From: Pseudomonas entomophila
Lineage (GTDB): Bacteria > Pseudomonadota > Gammaproteobacteria > Pseudomonadales > Pseudomonadaceae
Assembly: GCF_029478665.1 (NCBI RefSeq)
Contig: NZ_JARPQB010000027.1
Coordinates: forward strand, 64,025-121,630
Direction of reading: 5' to 3'
DNA length: 57,606 nucleotides
Positions 38,659 through 47,157 of this stretch are shown here, one piece after another (within the stretch, counting starts at the first letter, position 1; every line of letters starts with the position of its first letter). Both the position numbers and the translations under genes were made by a program. Under the pieces are notes generated by a model. It ran no database searches. It was not told where the DNA came from and was given only the letters and a program-made list of their open reading frames with translations.

Positions 38659-38736
38659 CCCCTACCCTGCCTGCATGACTATCGGTGTTTCCAGAATGCG
38701 CATGGCCATGCCGATAGCCGTGGGAGAACGTGTGAA

Positions 38737-38949
38737 ATGGAAAATGTAGAGCTGGTCAGGTTATTCCTGTGTATCGCGGTGGTCATGGGCGGCGCACTGA
38801 TAATAAAGGGTCTTTTACGGCTCCTGGGCATTACGTTATCAAAAACCGTCGAGATGCCGCTGATGATTGGCATACCCGCCATTATTGCCGCCGCACTATC
38901 AGATCGCTGGTCTTACCCCGTAGCCGTTTTCTTCGACTTGGTAAAGTAG
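38737..38949 (+). CDS. Two-helix small membrane protein, probable immunity (3)
   Basis: 70 residues. Helices lie near 6-28 (LVRLFLCIAVVMGGALIIKG) and 40-60 (PLMIGIPAIIAAALSDRWSY). It is a paralogue of the two small proteins after precursor A. It is located between precursor B and the oxygenase gene. Immunity is inferred from context only. Confidence 0.72.
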   Translation: MENVELVRLFLCIAVVMGGALIIKGLLRLLGITLSKTVEMPLMIGIPAIIAAALSDRWSYPVAVFFDLVK

Positions 38950-39027
38950 CTACTTTCTACCTACACCCACTTCAAGCCAACCCCCTCTAGAGCAATCTTG
39001 CTCAAAAATTGTTATTTCGAGCGCGTC

Positions 39028-40185
39028 GTGATCATTGATTTCAAAGTCTCAAAGCAAGCGTTTGCCGAACACTACCAAGGCAAGAAGCCGCTCTTCATCA
39101 AACAAGCATTCACGCCCTCCGCCGATTTCTCCTGGGCTGACGCCAACCAGATCATCACGCGCAACAACGTCGAATCCCCAGACTTCAAGATCCTGCACAA
39201 CGGCCTGGTGCCCAAGCACGAGTACATCGAAACCTTCCATGACGTCGGCATGGTCCGGCACCGCCTGAACAAGTCGGCGGTCTATGAGCGCATGAGAAAC
39301 GGCGCAACGCTGATCGCCAACAAGATCGTCAACGAACCCAAGGTCCATGGGTTCGCCCGGCAGGTGGCGCAGCTTACTGGCCGGCAGACGGTCAGCAGCG
39401 CATACGCCGCATTCGGCCGCCAGGCCTCCTTCCAGACCCATTGGGACACGCGCGACATCTTTGCCATCCAGCTGATGGGGCGCAAACGCTGGATCATCTA
39501 CGAACCCAGCTTCGCCGACCCGCTGTACATGCAGCAGAGCAAGGACCTGGAGCAGGACTACCCCTGCCCCGCCGAGCCGTGCATGGACATCGTCCTGGAG
39601 CCTGGAGATGTCCTGTACCTGCCGCGAGGCTGGTGGCACAACCCTCTGCCCTTCGAGGAAGAAACCTTCCACCTCTCCGTCGGCACATTCCCGGCCAACA
39701 CCCTGGACTATGTGCAATGGTCCCTGCAGAAACTGCCGGAGCTGGCCTCGGCGCGGCAGGCGATGAGCACCTTCGAGCGGGATAGCGAGACCCTGTCGTT
39801 GCTGGCCTCGCAACTCGCAGGCTTGATCAGCGACCCGGCCCACTACCGGCATTTCATGGAGCAGTTCGATGCCGCCCAACGTGTCGAGACGCCACTGGCC
39901 ATCGACGTTTTCGGCAACAGCACCGTCAACCAACTGCCCGACGACTCGGTACTGCGGCTGGCGGCCAACAGTACCCTGTCCGTGGCCCGCAACCAGCTAA
40001 TCGCCAACGGTACCCGACTCCAGCTCGACGAAACGGCGTTGCGCCTGGTGCGCCAGATCGAGCATTCACCCGGCATTTCCGTGCAGCAACTGACAACCGA
40101 GCTGCCCGAGCTTGACCCGGCGAAACTGCGAACGCTGGTGTTCGAGCTCTGCCGACAGGACATCCTCGAACTGATGCGCCCCTGA
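39028..40185 (+). CDS. JmjC/cupin oxygenase of the bacteriocin cluster
   Basis: 385 residues from GTG at 39028 (a TTG ten codons earlier is less likely). The Fe(II)-binding triad is visible: H138 and D140 in QTHWDTRDIFAIQL and H204 in LPRGWWHNPL. The fold and the C-terminal winged-helix-like part (VRQIEHSPGISVQQLTTELP) resemble ribosomal oxygenases of the NO66/YcfD group that hydroxylate protein side chains with 2-oxoglutarate. Its place between immunity and exporter genes, plus a degraded copy in the other cassette, suggests it hydroxylates the bacteriocin. Modification of a cell target for self-protection is the alternative. Confidence 0.8.
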   Translation: MIIDFKVSKQAFAEHYQGKKPLFIKQAFTPSADFSWADANQIITRNNVESPDFKILHNGLVPKHEYIETFHDVGMVRHRLNKSAVYERMRNGATLIANKIVNEPKVHGFARQVAQLTGRQTVSSAYAAFGRQASFQTHWDTRDIFAIQLMGRKRWIIYEPSFADPLYMQQSKDLEQDYPCPAEPCMDIVLEPGDVLYLPRGWWHNPLPFEEETFHLSVGTFPANTLDYVQWSLQKLPELASARQAMSTFERDSETLSLLASQLAGLISDPAHYRHFMEQFDAAQRVETPLAIDVFGNSTVNQLPDDSVLRLAANSTLSVARNQLIANGTRLQLDETALRLVRQIEHSPGISVQQLTTELPELDPAKLRTLVFELCRQDILELMRP

Positions 40186-40224
40186 ATTGGCCATGTGCTG
40201 CCTGATAAAGCCGGAGCCTGAAGC

Positions 40225-42312
40225 ATGCGCGTGACCCTGCAGGCCGAAAGCCAGGAGTGCGGCCTGGCCTGCCTGGTGATGATCGCCGCCGCCCATGGCC
40301 TGCACCTGGACCTGGCGACCCTGCGCCGGCGCTTTGCCGTTTCAAGCAAGGGCACCAGCCTGGCGCAGCTGATCCGCCATGCCCAGCACCTGGCCTTTAC
40401 CTGCCGGCCATTGCGCCTTGAGCTGGAGGAAATCCGCCAGCTGCGTACCCCCTGCATCCTGCACTGGAACCTGAACCACTTCGTGGTGCTGGAGGCATTC
40501 AAGGCTGGCCGCCTGGTGATTCTCGACCCGGCCCGTGGGCGCCTGGTGATCACACTGGAAGAAGCCTCCCGGCACTTCACCGGGGTGGCCCTTGAGCTTT
40601 CACCCAACGCCGAGTTCGTACCCGCCCAGCACAAGCCTCGCCTGCGGCTGAGGGCGTTGACCGGCCGGGTGCAGGGGCTCAAACGCGCGCTGGGTAACAT
40701 CCTGGTACTGGCCCTGGCGCTGGAAGTGGTGGCCCTGCTCTCGCCCCAAGTCACGCAGTGGGTGGTCGACGGCGCCCTGGTTTCCGCCGACCGCCATTTG
40801 CTGCTGCTGGCCGTGATGGGGGGCTGCCTGTTGCTGCTGGTCGACTTCGCCCTGCGCATGGCCCGGGGCTGGATGAACCTGCGCCTCAACCAGCAACTGG
40901 CCCTGCAATGGTCGGGCAACCTCTTCAGCCATCTGTTGCGCCTGCCCTGGCCGTTCTTCGAAAAGCGCCAGCTGGGGGACATCACCGCGCGCTTCCAGTC
41001 GCTGGCGGCTATTCGCACGGTCTTCACCAATGGCGCTGTCACCGTGGTGCTGGATGGCCTGGTCACCTTCATCACCCTGGGGATGATGCTGCTGTACAGC
41101 ACCACGCTGACCGGCATCGTGGGGGTGGCGGTGCTGTTGTACGCAGCCCTGCGACTGGCGTTCTACCACCCCTTGCGCAATGCCTCGGAAGAGCGAATCG
41201 TGCTGGCCGCCCGGGAGAACTCGTACTTCCTCGAAACCATCCGCACGGTCATGCCGCTGAAGCTGTTCAACATGACCTCGGCGCGCCTGGCCACCTGGCA
41301 AAACCTGCTGGCCGATGTGCAGAACCGCGACGTCACCACCCAGAAGATGCTGCTGGCATTCGCCAGCCTCAACACCCTGATCTTCGGCATCGAAGGCATG
41401 TTGCTGCTGTATGTCGGCGGCCTGGCGGTGCTGGAGGGCGGGTTGTCGCTGGGCATGTTGCTCGCCTTCCTGGCGTACAAGAGCCAGTTCACCGGGCGCG
41501 CCAGCAAGCTGATCGACCTGGGGGTCGAGATCAGGATGCTGTCGCTGCATGCCGAGCGCCTGGCGGATATCGCCCTGGAACCCGCCGAAGCGAGGGCGCA
41601 GCTGGAAACCGACGTGCAGCGCATCGAACCCTGCCTGGAGTTCCGGGATGTTTCCTTCCGCTATGCCGAGGGCGAGCCCTGGATCCTGCGCAACCTGTCC
41701 CTGACCATTGCCGCCGGCGACTCGCTGGCGATCGTCGGCGCATCGGGCTGCGGCAAGTCCACGCTGTTCAAGCTGATGCTCGGCCTGTTGCACCCCACTG
41801 AAGGCGAGATACGGATCGGCGACATCCCGGTGCGCCAACTGGGGGTCGAGGGGTTGCGCAGCCTGGTGGGCGCGGTGATGCAGGACGACCACCTGCTGGC
41901 CGGCTCCCTCGCCGAGAACATCGCCTGTTTCGATCCCCACGCCGATCAGGGTGGAATCGAAACAGCGGCGCGGCATGCCTATATCCACGACACGATCAGC
42001 CAGATGCCCATGGGTTACCAGACCCTGGTGGCGGAGATGGGCAGCGGCCTGTCCGGTGGCCAGCGGCAACGCTTGCTGCTGGCGCGGGCGCTGTACAGGC
42101 AACCGAAGATCCTGGCCCTGGACGAAGCCACCAGCCACCTGGACCTGCACAGTGAGCAATGCGTGGCAAAAGCCATGCAGCAAATGCGCATGACCCGCGT
42201 CAGCATCGCCCATCGCCAGGAGACCATCGCCCTGGCCAACCGCGTGGTGCGCCTGGAGAAAGGGGCGATCATCGAGGACTGGCGGCGCACAGCCCTGCCG
42301 GAGCCCGCCTGA
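40225..42312 (+). CDS. Peptidase-containing ABC exporter (C39 PCAT)
   Basis: 695 residues. The N-terminal C39 peptidase has Cys12 in ESQECGLACLVMIAA, the His in LNHFVVLEA near 92 and Asp in VILDPARGR. Six membrane helices fill about 155-440. The ATPase has Walker A GASGCGKSTLFKLML near 510, the signature LSGGQRQRLLLARAL and Walker B ILALDEATSHLD. It removes GG leaders and exports the peptides. The start follows GGAG 39 bases after the oxygenase, and the stop overlaps the TolC-like start. Confidence 0.93.
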   Translation: MRVTLQAESQECGLACLVMIAAAHGLHLDLATLRRRFAVSSKGTSLAQLIRHAQHLAFTCRPLRLELEEIRQLRTPCILHWNLNHFVVLEAFKAGRLVILDPARGRLVITLEEASRHFTGVALELSPNAEFVPAQHKPRLRLRALTGRVQGLKRALGNILVLALALEVVALLSPQVTQWVVDGALVSADRHLLLLAVMGGCLLLLVDFALRMARGWMNLRLNQQLALQWSGNLFSHLLRLPWPFFEKRQLGDITARFQSLAAIRTVFTNGAVTVVLDGLVTFITLGMMLLYSTTLTGIVGVAVLLYAALRLAFYHPLRNASEERIVLAARENSYFLETIRTVMPLKLFNMTSARLATWQNLLADVQNRDVTTQKMLLAFASLNTLIFGIEGMLLLYVGGLAVLEGGLSLGMLLAFLAYKSQFTGRASKLIDLGVEIRMLSLHAERLADIALEPAEARAQLETDVQRIEPCLEFRDVSFRYAEGEPWILRNLSLTIAAGDSLAIVGASGCGKSTLFKLMLGLLHPTEGEIRIGDIPVRQLGVEGLRSLVGAVMQDDHLLAGSLAENIACFDPHADQGGIETAARHAYIHDTISQMPMGYQTLVAEMGSGLSGGQRQRLLLARALYRQPKILALDEATSHLDLHSEQCVAKAMQQMRMTRVSIAHRQETIALANRVVRLEKGAIIEDWRRTALPEPA

Positions 42313-43718
42313 TGCCCCTTGCCGCACGTCTGCTCGGCCTGGTGCTGGTGTGCCTGCCGCTGGCCATCCAGGCCGACGACCTGCTCAGCATCTACCAGGA
42401 CGCCCTGCTCAACGACCAGCAATGGTCTGCGGCCCAGGCCGAGCACCAGGCAGGCCTGGAGGCCGAGATGCAAGCCCGCGCCGGCCTGCTGCCCGAACTG
42501 TCCCTGCAGGCGCAGAACGCCTGGAACCGCACCCAATACCAGCTCGACAACGAGGCGATGACTTATCGCCGGCAGAGCCAGACCTACAGCCTCCAGCTGG
42601 TGCAACCATTGTTCCGCTGGAAGAACTGGGTCCAGTACCAGCAGGGCAGCCAACAGACCGCCCTGGCCATCAGCCGTTACCACGAAGCGCGCCAGGCGCT
42701 GCTGTTGCGCGTGGCCGAAGCGTACTTCGCGATCCTGAGCGCGGAAGCAAGCGTGGATGCCCTGCGCCAGCAGCATGCCGCCGATACCCAGCAACTGGCC
42801 AGCGCCCGCAAGCATTTCGAGTTGGGCAACGTCAGCATTGCCGACGTGCACGAGGCACAGGCCAGCGCCGACGCGGCCCTGGCCGCCTCGATCAAGGCCG
42901 GCAGCCAGGTCGAACTGGCCCGCCACGTACTGGCGCGGATCACCGGCCGAACCCCTGGCCCCCTGCAAGGCCTGCGCGAGGGCGTGAGCCTGGCGCCACC
43001 GCATCCCGCCGATATCGGCGCCTGGTTGGCCGCGGCGCAGCAGGACGCCTACGAGGTGCAGACGCAAGCCTTGCGCCTGGCCATCGCCCAGAACGAAGTG
43101 CGCAGCCGCAAGGCCGAGCACCTGCCCACGCTCGACCTGGTGGCGAGCCAAGGTGTGCAGCAGCAGCCGAACATCGGCGCCGCGCGCAGCGACCTGACAA
43201 GCGTCAGCCTGCGCCTGAGCCTGCCGCTGTACGCGGGTGGGCGCCCCAGCTCGGCGGTGCGCCAGGCCCAGGCATTGAGCGCCCAAGGCGAGGCCCAGTA
43301 CAAAGAAGCCAAGCGCACCGCGCAGTTGCAGGTGCGTGAGGCTTGGCTGGGCGTGCTCGATGGCAGGGCCCAGGTGCAGGCGCTGGAGGCGGCGAGACTC
43401 TCGGCCAGGTCGGCGTTGGAAGCCAACCAGTTGGGGTACCGGGTGGGGGTGCGCGTGAGCATCGACGTGCTGGAGGCTCAGGGGCGTTTCACCGACATCG
43501 TGCAACAGCTGTCCCGGGCGCGCTACGACACCCTGCAGGCCCAGCTGCGCTTGAAGGCAGCCGTGGGCGCCCTGATGGAAAGCGACCTGCACGAAGTCAA
43601 CCGGCTGCTCGGTTCCCCTGCTCCACCGCAACGCGATTCCGTAGGAGCCAGCCTTGCTGGCGATGCCCGGCACAGCCGGGCCAAACGCCACTCCCAGAGT
43701 CCTGCACCAACCCCGTAG
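42312..43718 (+). CDS. TolC-like outer-membrane efflux protein
   Basis: 468 residues from ATG overlapping the exporter stop by one base. A signal peptide (LLGLVLVCLPLAIQA) is followed by two OEP repeats rich in coiled-coil Ala/Gln (DLLSIYQDALLNDQQWSAAQ; later LYAGGRPSSAVRQAQALSAQ). It completes a dedicated type I secretion channel with the HlyD and ABC proteins. The last 27 or so codons (after LLGSPAPPQRDS) are translated REP sequence, so the native C-terminus was probably shorter. Confidence 0.9.
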   Translation: MPLAARLLGLVLVCLPLAIQADDLLSIYQDALLNDQQWSAAQAEHQAGLEAEMQARAGLLPELSLQAQNAWNRTQYQLDNEAMTYRRQSQTYSLQLVQPLFRWKNWVQYQQGSQQTALAISRYHEARQALLLRVAEAYFAILSAEASVDALRQQHAADTQQLASARKHFELGNVSIADVHEAQASADAALAASIKAGSQVELARHVLARITGRTPGPLQGLREGVSLAPPHPADIGAWLAAAQQDAYEVQTQALRLAIAQNEVRSRKAEHLPTLDLVASQGVQQQPNIGAARSDLTSVSLRLSLPLYAGGRPSSAVRQAQALSAQGEAQYKEAKRTAQLQVREAWLGVLDGRAQVQALEAARLSARSALEANQLGYRVGVRVSIDVLEAQGRFTDIVQQLSRARYDTLQAQLRLKAAVGALMESDLHEVNRLLGSPAPPQRDSVGASLAGDARHSRAKRHSQSPAPTP

Positions 43719-43737
43719 GAGCCGGCTTGCCGGCGAA
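43641..43737. repeat. Two REP units in direct orientation at the end of the TolC-like gene
   Basis: Units at 43641-43663 and 43715-43737 point the same way, unlike the inverted pairs elsewhere. The first lies fully inside the open frame of the TolC-like gene, and the second overlaps its last bases. Confidence 0.8.
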
Positions 43738-43777
43738 CACAGGCAATCGGTTACCCACAAGCAAAACGTCGTATCTA

Positions 43778-44041
43778 CTAGCTGGCCACACCACTCTTCG
43801 GCCCACTGGCAATCAACGCCGCGCCGCAAGCGGTCTTGTGCCCGTCGAGGGCCACCGGCGTGCCGTCGACGTTATAGGTGGCGCTGCCCTCGACAATCGG
43901 GAACACGCCCTTGCACAGCGGGCAACTGACCATGTGCCCGACACCAGCGATGGGCTTGCCGTTGACGTTGGTGTTGCCGAAGGAGCCGAGCACCTTGCCA
44001 CCGTGGGTGGTGGAATCGCCAAGGCGGATGATGTCTTTCAT
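43778..44041 (-). CDS. PAAR-domain protein (type VI secretion spike tip)
   Basis: 87 residues, a stand-alone PAAR fold. The family start is MKDIIRLGDSTTHGGKVLGS, with GKPIAGVGHMVSCPLCKG in the middle and VALDGHKTACGAALIAS near the end. The metal-binding His and Cys are kept. PAAR proteins sharpen the VgrG spike and carry effectors. No effector is fused. It is the last gene of the leftward immunity array and could serve the Rhs effector far upstream. Confidence 0.88.
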   Translation of the reverse strand: MKDIIRLGDSTTHGGKVLGSFGNTNVNGKPIAGVGHMVSCPLCKGVFPIVEGSATYNVDGTPVALDGHKTACGAALIASGPKSGVAS

Positions 44042-44153
44042 GGGGTGAACTCCGTGTCAGAAGGGAGGCGTCGCTGCCGATGGCGAAAGCCTAACATAGC
44101 GCAGCGGATCGCAGGCCATAGGCCATCAATCCGTTTGGCTTCCCGAGGAGCCA

Positions 44154-44807
44154 TCAGGTGACCGTGAATTTCACCACGGTACCAGCGGCCAGACCCTTCA
44201 TCTGCTGTGCGATGCAGCCCCGGTAGCGCATACCCTCGATGGCATCGCCCGCGCGCAGGTTCTCCACCGCGAATGCACCACCGAAGGCAAACCCCGTGAT
44301 GGGCAGCAACCGCTGGCCCTGGGCCAAGGGACCGTGCAGCGCTTGCCAGGCATTCGCCAGGGGCCATCCGGTCAAGAACTTGTAATCGGCCAGGATTTCC
44401 GCGGCCCAGCCCTCCAGGTCATCGGCCAGGTATTCGAACTTGCCGGTCTCCGGCTCGAACGTGTGCACCTGGCCCTGGCGCAGGCAGAACTGCACGCCGA
44501 ACACGTCCTCGGCGAAGAACAGCACCGGCGCTTCTTCCAGCTCAGGGAATTCAAAGCGCCACAGCTCCGGGGTATTCCACTGCTGCAGGCTGGATTCGCT
44601 ACCCGGCGCGGTCGCTCCTGTGGCAAACACATGCAACGCGCTTTCAAACGCGTAGAAACCATTGCGCCGTAACAGCAGGCTTTCCAACTCATCGGCCCTC
44701 GTGCCTGCCAAGTCCCGGCTCCGTGCATCGAGCGTGTCGGGCAAGGCCAGGGGCTCGCCTGAGATCGACAACAGTTTCTCCAGGCGGGACATTTGCGTAT
44801 CCGTCAA
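44154..44807 (-). CDS. SMI1/KNR4 (SUKH)-like immunity protein
   Basis: 217 residues from TTG at 44807 (AAGGAG seven bases before). The SUKH pattern is visible: an N-terminal helix MSRLEKLLSISGEPLALP, LLRRNGFYAFESALHVF, then PVLFFAEDVFGVQFCLRQG and a helix DLEGWAAEILADY. SUKH proteins neutralise nuclease toxins or act as adaptors. No toxin gene is adjacent, so it is an orphan, or it serves the neighbouring PAAR protein. Confidence 0.65.
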   Translation of the reverse strand: MTDTQMSRLEKLLSISGEPLALPDTLDARSRDLAGTRADELESLLLRRNGFYAFESALHVFATGATAPGSESSLQQWNTPELWRFEFPELEEAPVLFFAEDVFGVQFCLRQGQVHTFEPETGKFEYLADDLEGWAAEILADYKFLTGWPLANAWQALHGPLAQGQRLLPITGFAFGGAFAVENLRAGDAIEGMRYRGCIAQQMKGLAAGTVVKFTVT

Positions 44808-44879
44808 TTCAACACTCCTTCGTTGTGCAGCCTCAGCGTCTGCATCCTTGTAAACCTGTCATTCATTAGACGATGCCCC

Positions 44880-45332
44880 TCACAAGCCATATCTGAGCAG
44901 AAGCACTTCGGCTTGTGGATATTCCTCGAGAAAGCCATCGCTGCGCAGGAAGGCATGCAGTACATCACCTTTTGCCACCTGTTCCAGCAGTGCAGCCGCG
45001 CCGCTATCACCATTGCTGTTGAAAAGCCGCCCTAACAGAATCAGCGGCCATTCGCGCTCGCTGGAAACATTCATCAGCGCTTCGAAACCGGCGGCAAGCC
45101 GTGCTGCATATCGCTGGGGCGGTGCCTGGTCGAGCACCCGCATCACTGATTCCTGCACACCATGGTCGTGCGCATTGCCAAAGGTCCCCAGCAGCACATC
45201 GATGACGTCATCGCTCAGGCAGTGCGTTACCGCCTCCACCATTGCGAGAAACATCTGGCAGTCCGCCTGGTTTTCGTAACGGTCGAGTACCTCAAGTTGC
45301 ATTTTCCATTGCTCGAAGATCGTCTGGTCCAA
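44880..45332 (-). CDS. Imm30-like immunity protein
   Basis: 150 residues, TTG start after GAGGAGGG. It is all-helical and HEAT-like in pattern (VEAVTHCLSDDVIDVLLGTF; VMRVLDQAPPQRYAARLAAG; WPLILLGRLFNSNGDSGAAA). This resembles immunity family Imm30 known from polymorphic-toxin loci. The assignment is by appearance and position in the array only. The cognate toxin is not in the window. Confidence 0.5.
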   Translation of the reverse strand: MDQTIFEQWKMQLEVLDRYENQADCQMFLAMVEAVTHCLSDDVIDVLLGTFGNAHDHGVQESVMRVLDQAPPQRYAARLAAGFEALMNVSSEREWPLILLGRLFNSNGDSGAAALLEQVAKGDVLHAFLRSDGFLEEYPQAEVLLLRYGL

Positions 45333-45364
45333 CCGCTCTTTCCCTCCTCATTGCCGTCAGCCGT

Positions 45365-45796
45365 TCATTGCCGAATCAGTCCGTACTCGTAGTCCAGCCA
45401 TTCACGTTCGGCCAACGGGTCAAGCCGCTCGACCACAGCATCGAAGCTTACCGTCGCAGGCACGTTGATCGAGAAGAACCGTTGGTTCAGCCCCTCCCAG
45501 CCACAGCCCATGTTCTCCAACTCCTCCAGCACCGTCTCGATGGCCGGCACCCCTTGATCGAAGAAGATGATGCGTAGCGTGCTGTTGCCGGAGTCCAGTT
45601 CTACTCGTTGAAATAGCCACTCGCCATCCATTCCCCTTATTACACTGACCCGATCATCAAGGCAGGCGTCCCGGCTGTAGAAGGGAATGTTGTCGACCCG
45701 GAACGTGCCGTCATCCAACGGCTGTGCCCATACCCCTTCGCTGGAGACAGGCGGATAGTCGTCGACGATGACCAATGGGAAATGAATTTTCTGCAT
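45365..45796 (-). CDS. DUF4265-type immunity protein (copy 1)
   Basis: 143 residues, ATG at 45796. It shares the opening pattern VDDYPPVSSEGVWAQPL then FRVDNIPFYSR with the gene at 46631 (EDDYPPVASEAIWG, LDNTPWYVYG), so the two are paralogues. DUF4265 proteins are frequent in toxin-immunity arrays. The function is inferred as protection against an effector. Confidence 0.6.
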   Translation of the reverse strand: MQKIHFPLVIVDDYPPVSSEGVWAQPLDDGTFRVDNIPFYSRDACLDDRVSVIRGMDGEWLFQRVELDSGNSTLRIIFFDQGVPAIETVLEELENMGCGWEGLNQRFFSINVPATVSFDAVVERLDPLAEREWLDYEYGLIRQ

Positions 45797-45801
45797 AAGC
45801 C

Positions 45802-46167
45802 CTAGGCCCCGATGTACTTGAAGTGCAGTTCGCAGTGATCGCCTTGGAACGAAAAGCCCAGATGCAGAACTGCTTCCCCCGGCTCATCGTTCACCAGCAA
45901 TACGCATTCGGCGCCCAACATACCGTCATCCATGTCGAAGAAGTCGATCAAAGGCCGACACCCCGGTAGACACTGCCGGTGGTTTTCCAGGGGCGCAATG
46001 GAAAGGACTTGAGAGGGGGCGTAATACCCTTGCACGCACTCGAGCAACTCCTCGACCACCGCGAAGCCAAGCCCGAATTCATCGGCAAGCGCAGCACCGT
46101 CCCGCCTGGAGAGCAACTGCACAAAATGCTTCAAGTAGGGGTAAGCCGCTTGTTCCCTGCTGCTCAA
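45802..46167 (-). CDS. Small hypothetical immunity-array protein
   Basis: 121 residues from TTG at 46167 following AGGAG. It is acidic, with a helical N-terminus (YLKHFVQLLSRRDGAALADE) and a beta-rich C-terminus ending DHCELHFKYIGA. The overall look recalls NTF2-like folds common among immunity proteins. I do not recognise the family. It ends five bases upstream of the DUF4265 start, so the two are co-transcribed. Confidence 0.55.
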   Translation of the reverse strand: MSSREQAAYPYLKHFVQLLSRRDGAALADEFGLGFAVVEELLECVQGYYAPSQVLSIAPLENHRQCLPGCRPLIDFFDMDDGMLGAECVLLVNDEPGEAVLHLGFSFQGDHCELHFKYIGA

Positions 46168-46241
46168 AAGTGGAACTCCTTGTTCGTATCCGGGCTTCGT
46201 GACGGGTCGTCACGCACTGTCCACGCTTCAATCGTCGTGTC

Positions 46242-46634
46242 TCAATCCATCACCTGCCAGAGTGCCCTTGCCAGGTCACCGGCCGTCATGACCAACCCTT
46301 GGCACTGTGGCACTGGAAAGACCTGGCACACGCGTCGGTCGGCCTGCATCCCGGGGAGCCACTTCGCCAGGAAATCACCCAGCGGGATGCTTCGCGCCTG
46401 GTAACCGGACCACTCTGCCGTTGCACAGCTCATCGCCAGTGCCGCCTCCGGCCAGAAGGGAACAGCCTCGCCATCGGCGAATCCCGAGGTTGCCCAACCG
46501 TTGTCATGCAGCCCCCAGACTTCTTCACAGTCCGAAACCTTACGCAGGAAGTAGGCGAACCTGTCGCCACGGCTCATGGTCTGGAGGTTTTGAAGTTTTT
46601 TGGGATGCAAGGCAATGGGTCTATTCAGGTTCAT
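46242..46634 (-). CDS. DUF2750-like protein
   Basis: 130 residues from ATG at 46634, which overlaps the preceding stop (ATGA). The DUF2750 pattern is MSRGDRFAYFLRKVSDCEEV, then WGLHDNGWATSGFADGEAVP and PFWPEAALAMSCA, with the common W.GY..R.I.L..FL end. The family is often found in immunity arrays. The in-frame extension upstream is inside the neighbour and not used. Confidence 0.65.
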   Translation of the reverse strand: MNLNRPIALHPKKLQNLQTMSRGDRFAYFLRKVSDCEEVWGLHDNGWATSGFADGEAVPFWPEAALAMSCATAEWSGYQARSIPLGDFLAKWLPGMQADRRVCQVFPVPQCQGLVMTAGDLARALWQVMD

Positions 46635-47152
46635 TTGGCGAGAATGTCCAGCAACGTGGAAAGGCTCGCGCATTCCAACACACGCTCCCGGTCTATGCCC
46701 GGATGTTGCAGGCAGGCATCCTCGTACTCGACTTCGCCCTCTTCCACAGCGCCACTGAGATAGTCATCGATTGCCGCGAACGACACGTCAGGCGGGATAT
46801 CGACGGCAAACAACGAGCACTTCGAGCTGACCGAGCAAACACCCCCTCTTCGCGTAATCTCCCGCACCATCTCGGCCTTTCTGGCATCGCCTTCGGCATA
46901 GACACGCAAGGTCGAGTGCCCACCTTGGCGCACAACACTCTCGGCGATAAGTTCGCCGTCGCGCGCCGCGACCGTGACGACGTCACCCTTGCTGGCGCCA
47001 TAGACATACCAGGGCGTGTTATCCAGGCGGTACTCGCTCGGCCCCAGCCGAATACCCCAGATGGCCTCACTGGCGACTGGCGGATAGTCATCTTCATCAG
47101 GTACCAGTTCGAAAACCAGCTTGCGCAGTTCGCTGGGAAAATGTGGAGCCAT
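46631..47152 (-). CDS. DUF4265-type immunity protein (copy 2)
   Basis: 173 residues from ATG at 47152, nine bases after GAGGA; an in-frame TTG three codons earlier is too close to that site. The DUF4265 core is EDDYPPVASEAIWGIRLG, LDNTPWYVYGASKGDVVTVA and STLRVYAEGDARKAEMV. It is a paralogue of the gene at 45365 with a longer C-terminal helix. It is coupled to the DUF2750 gene by a 4-base overlap. Confidence 0.62.
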   Translation of the reverse strand: MAPHFPSELRKLVFELVPDEDDYPPVASEAIWGIRLGPSEYRLDNTPWYVYGASKGDVVTVAARDGELIAESVVRQGGHSTLRVYAEGDARKAEMVREITRRGGVCSVSSKCSLFAVDIPPDVSFAAIDDYLSGAVEEGEVEYEDACLQHPGIDRERVLECASLSTLLDILAK

Positions 47153-47157
47153 GGCCG

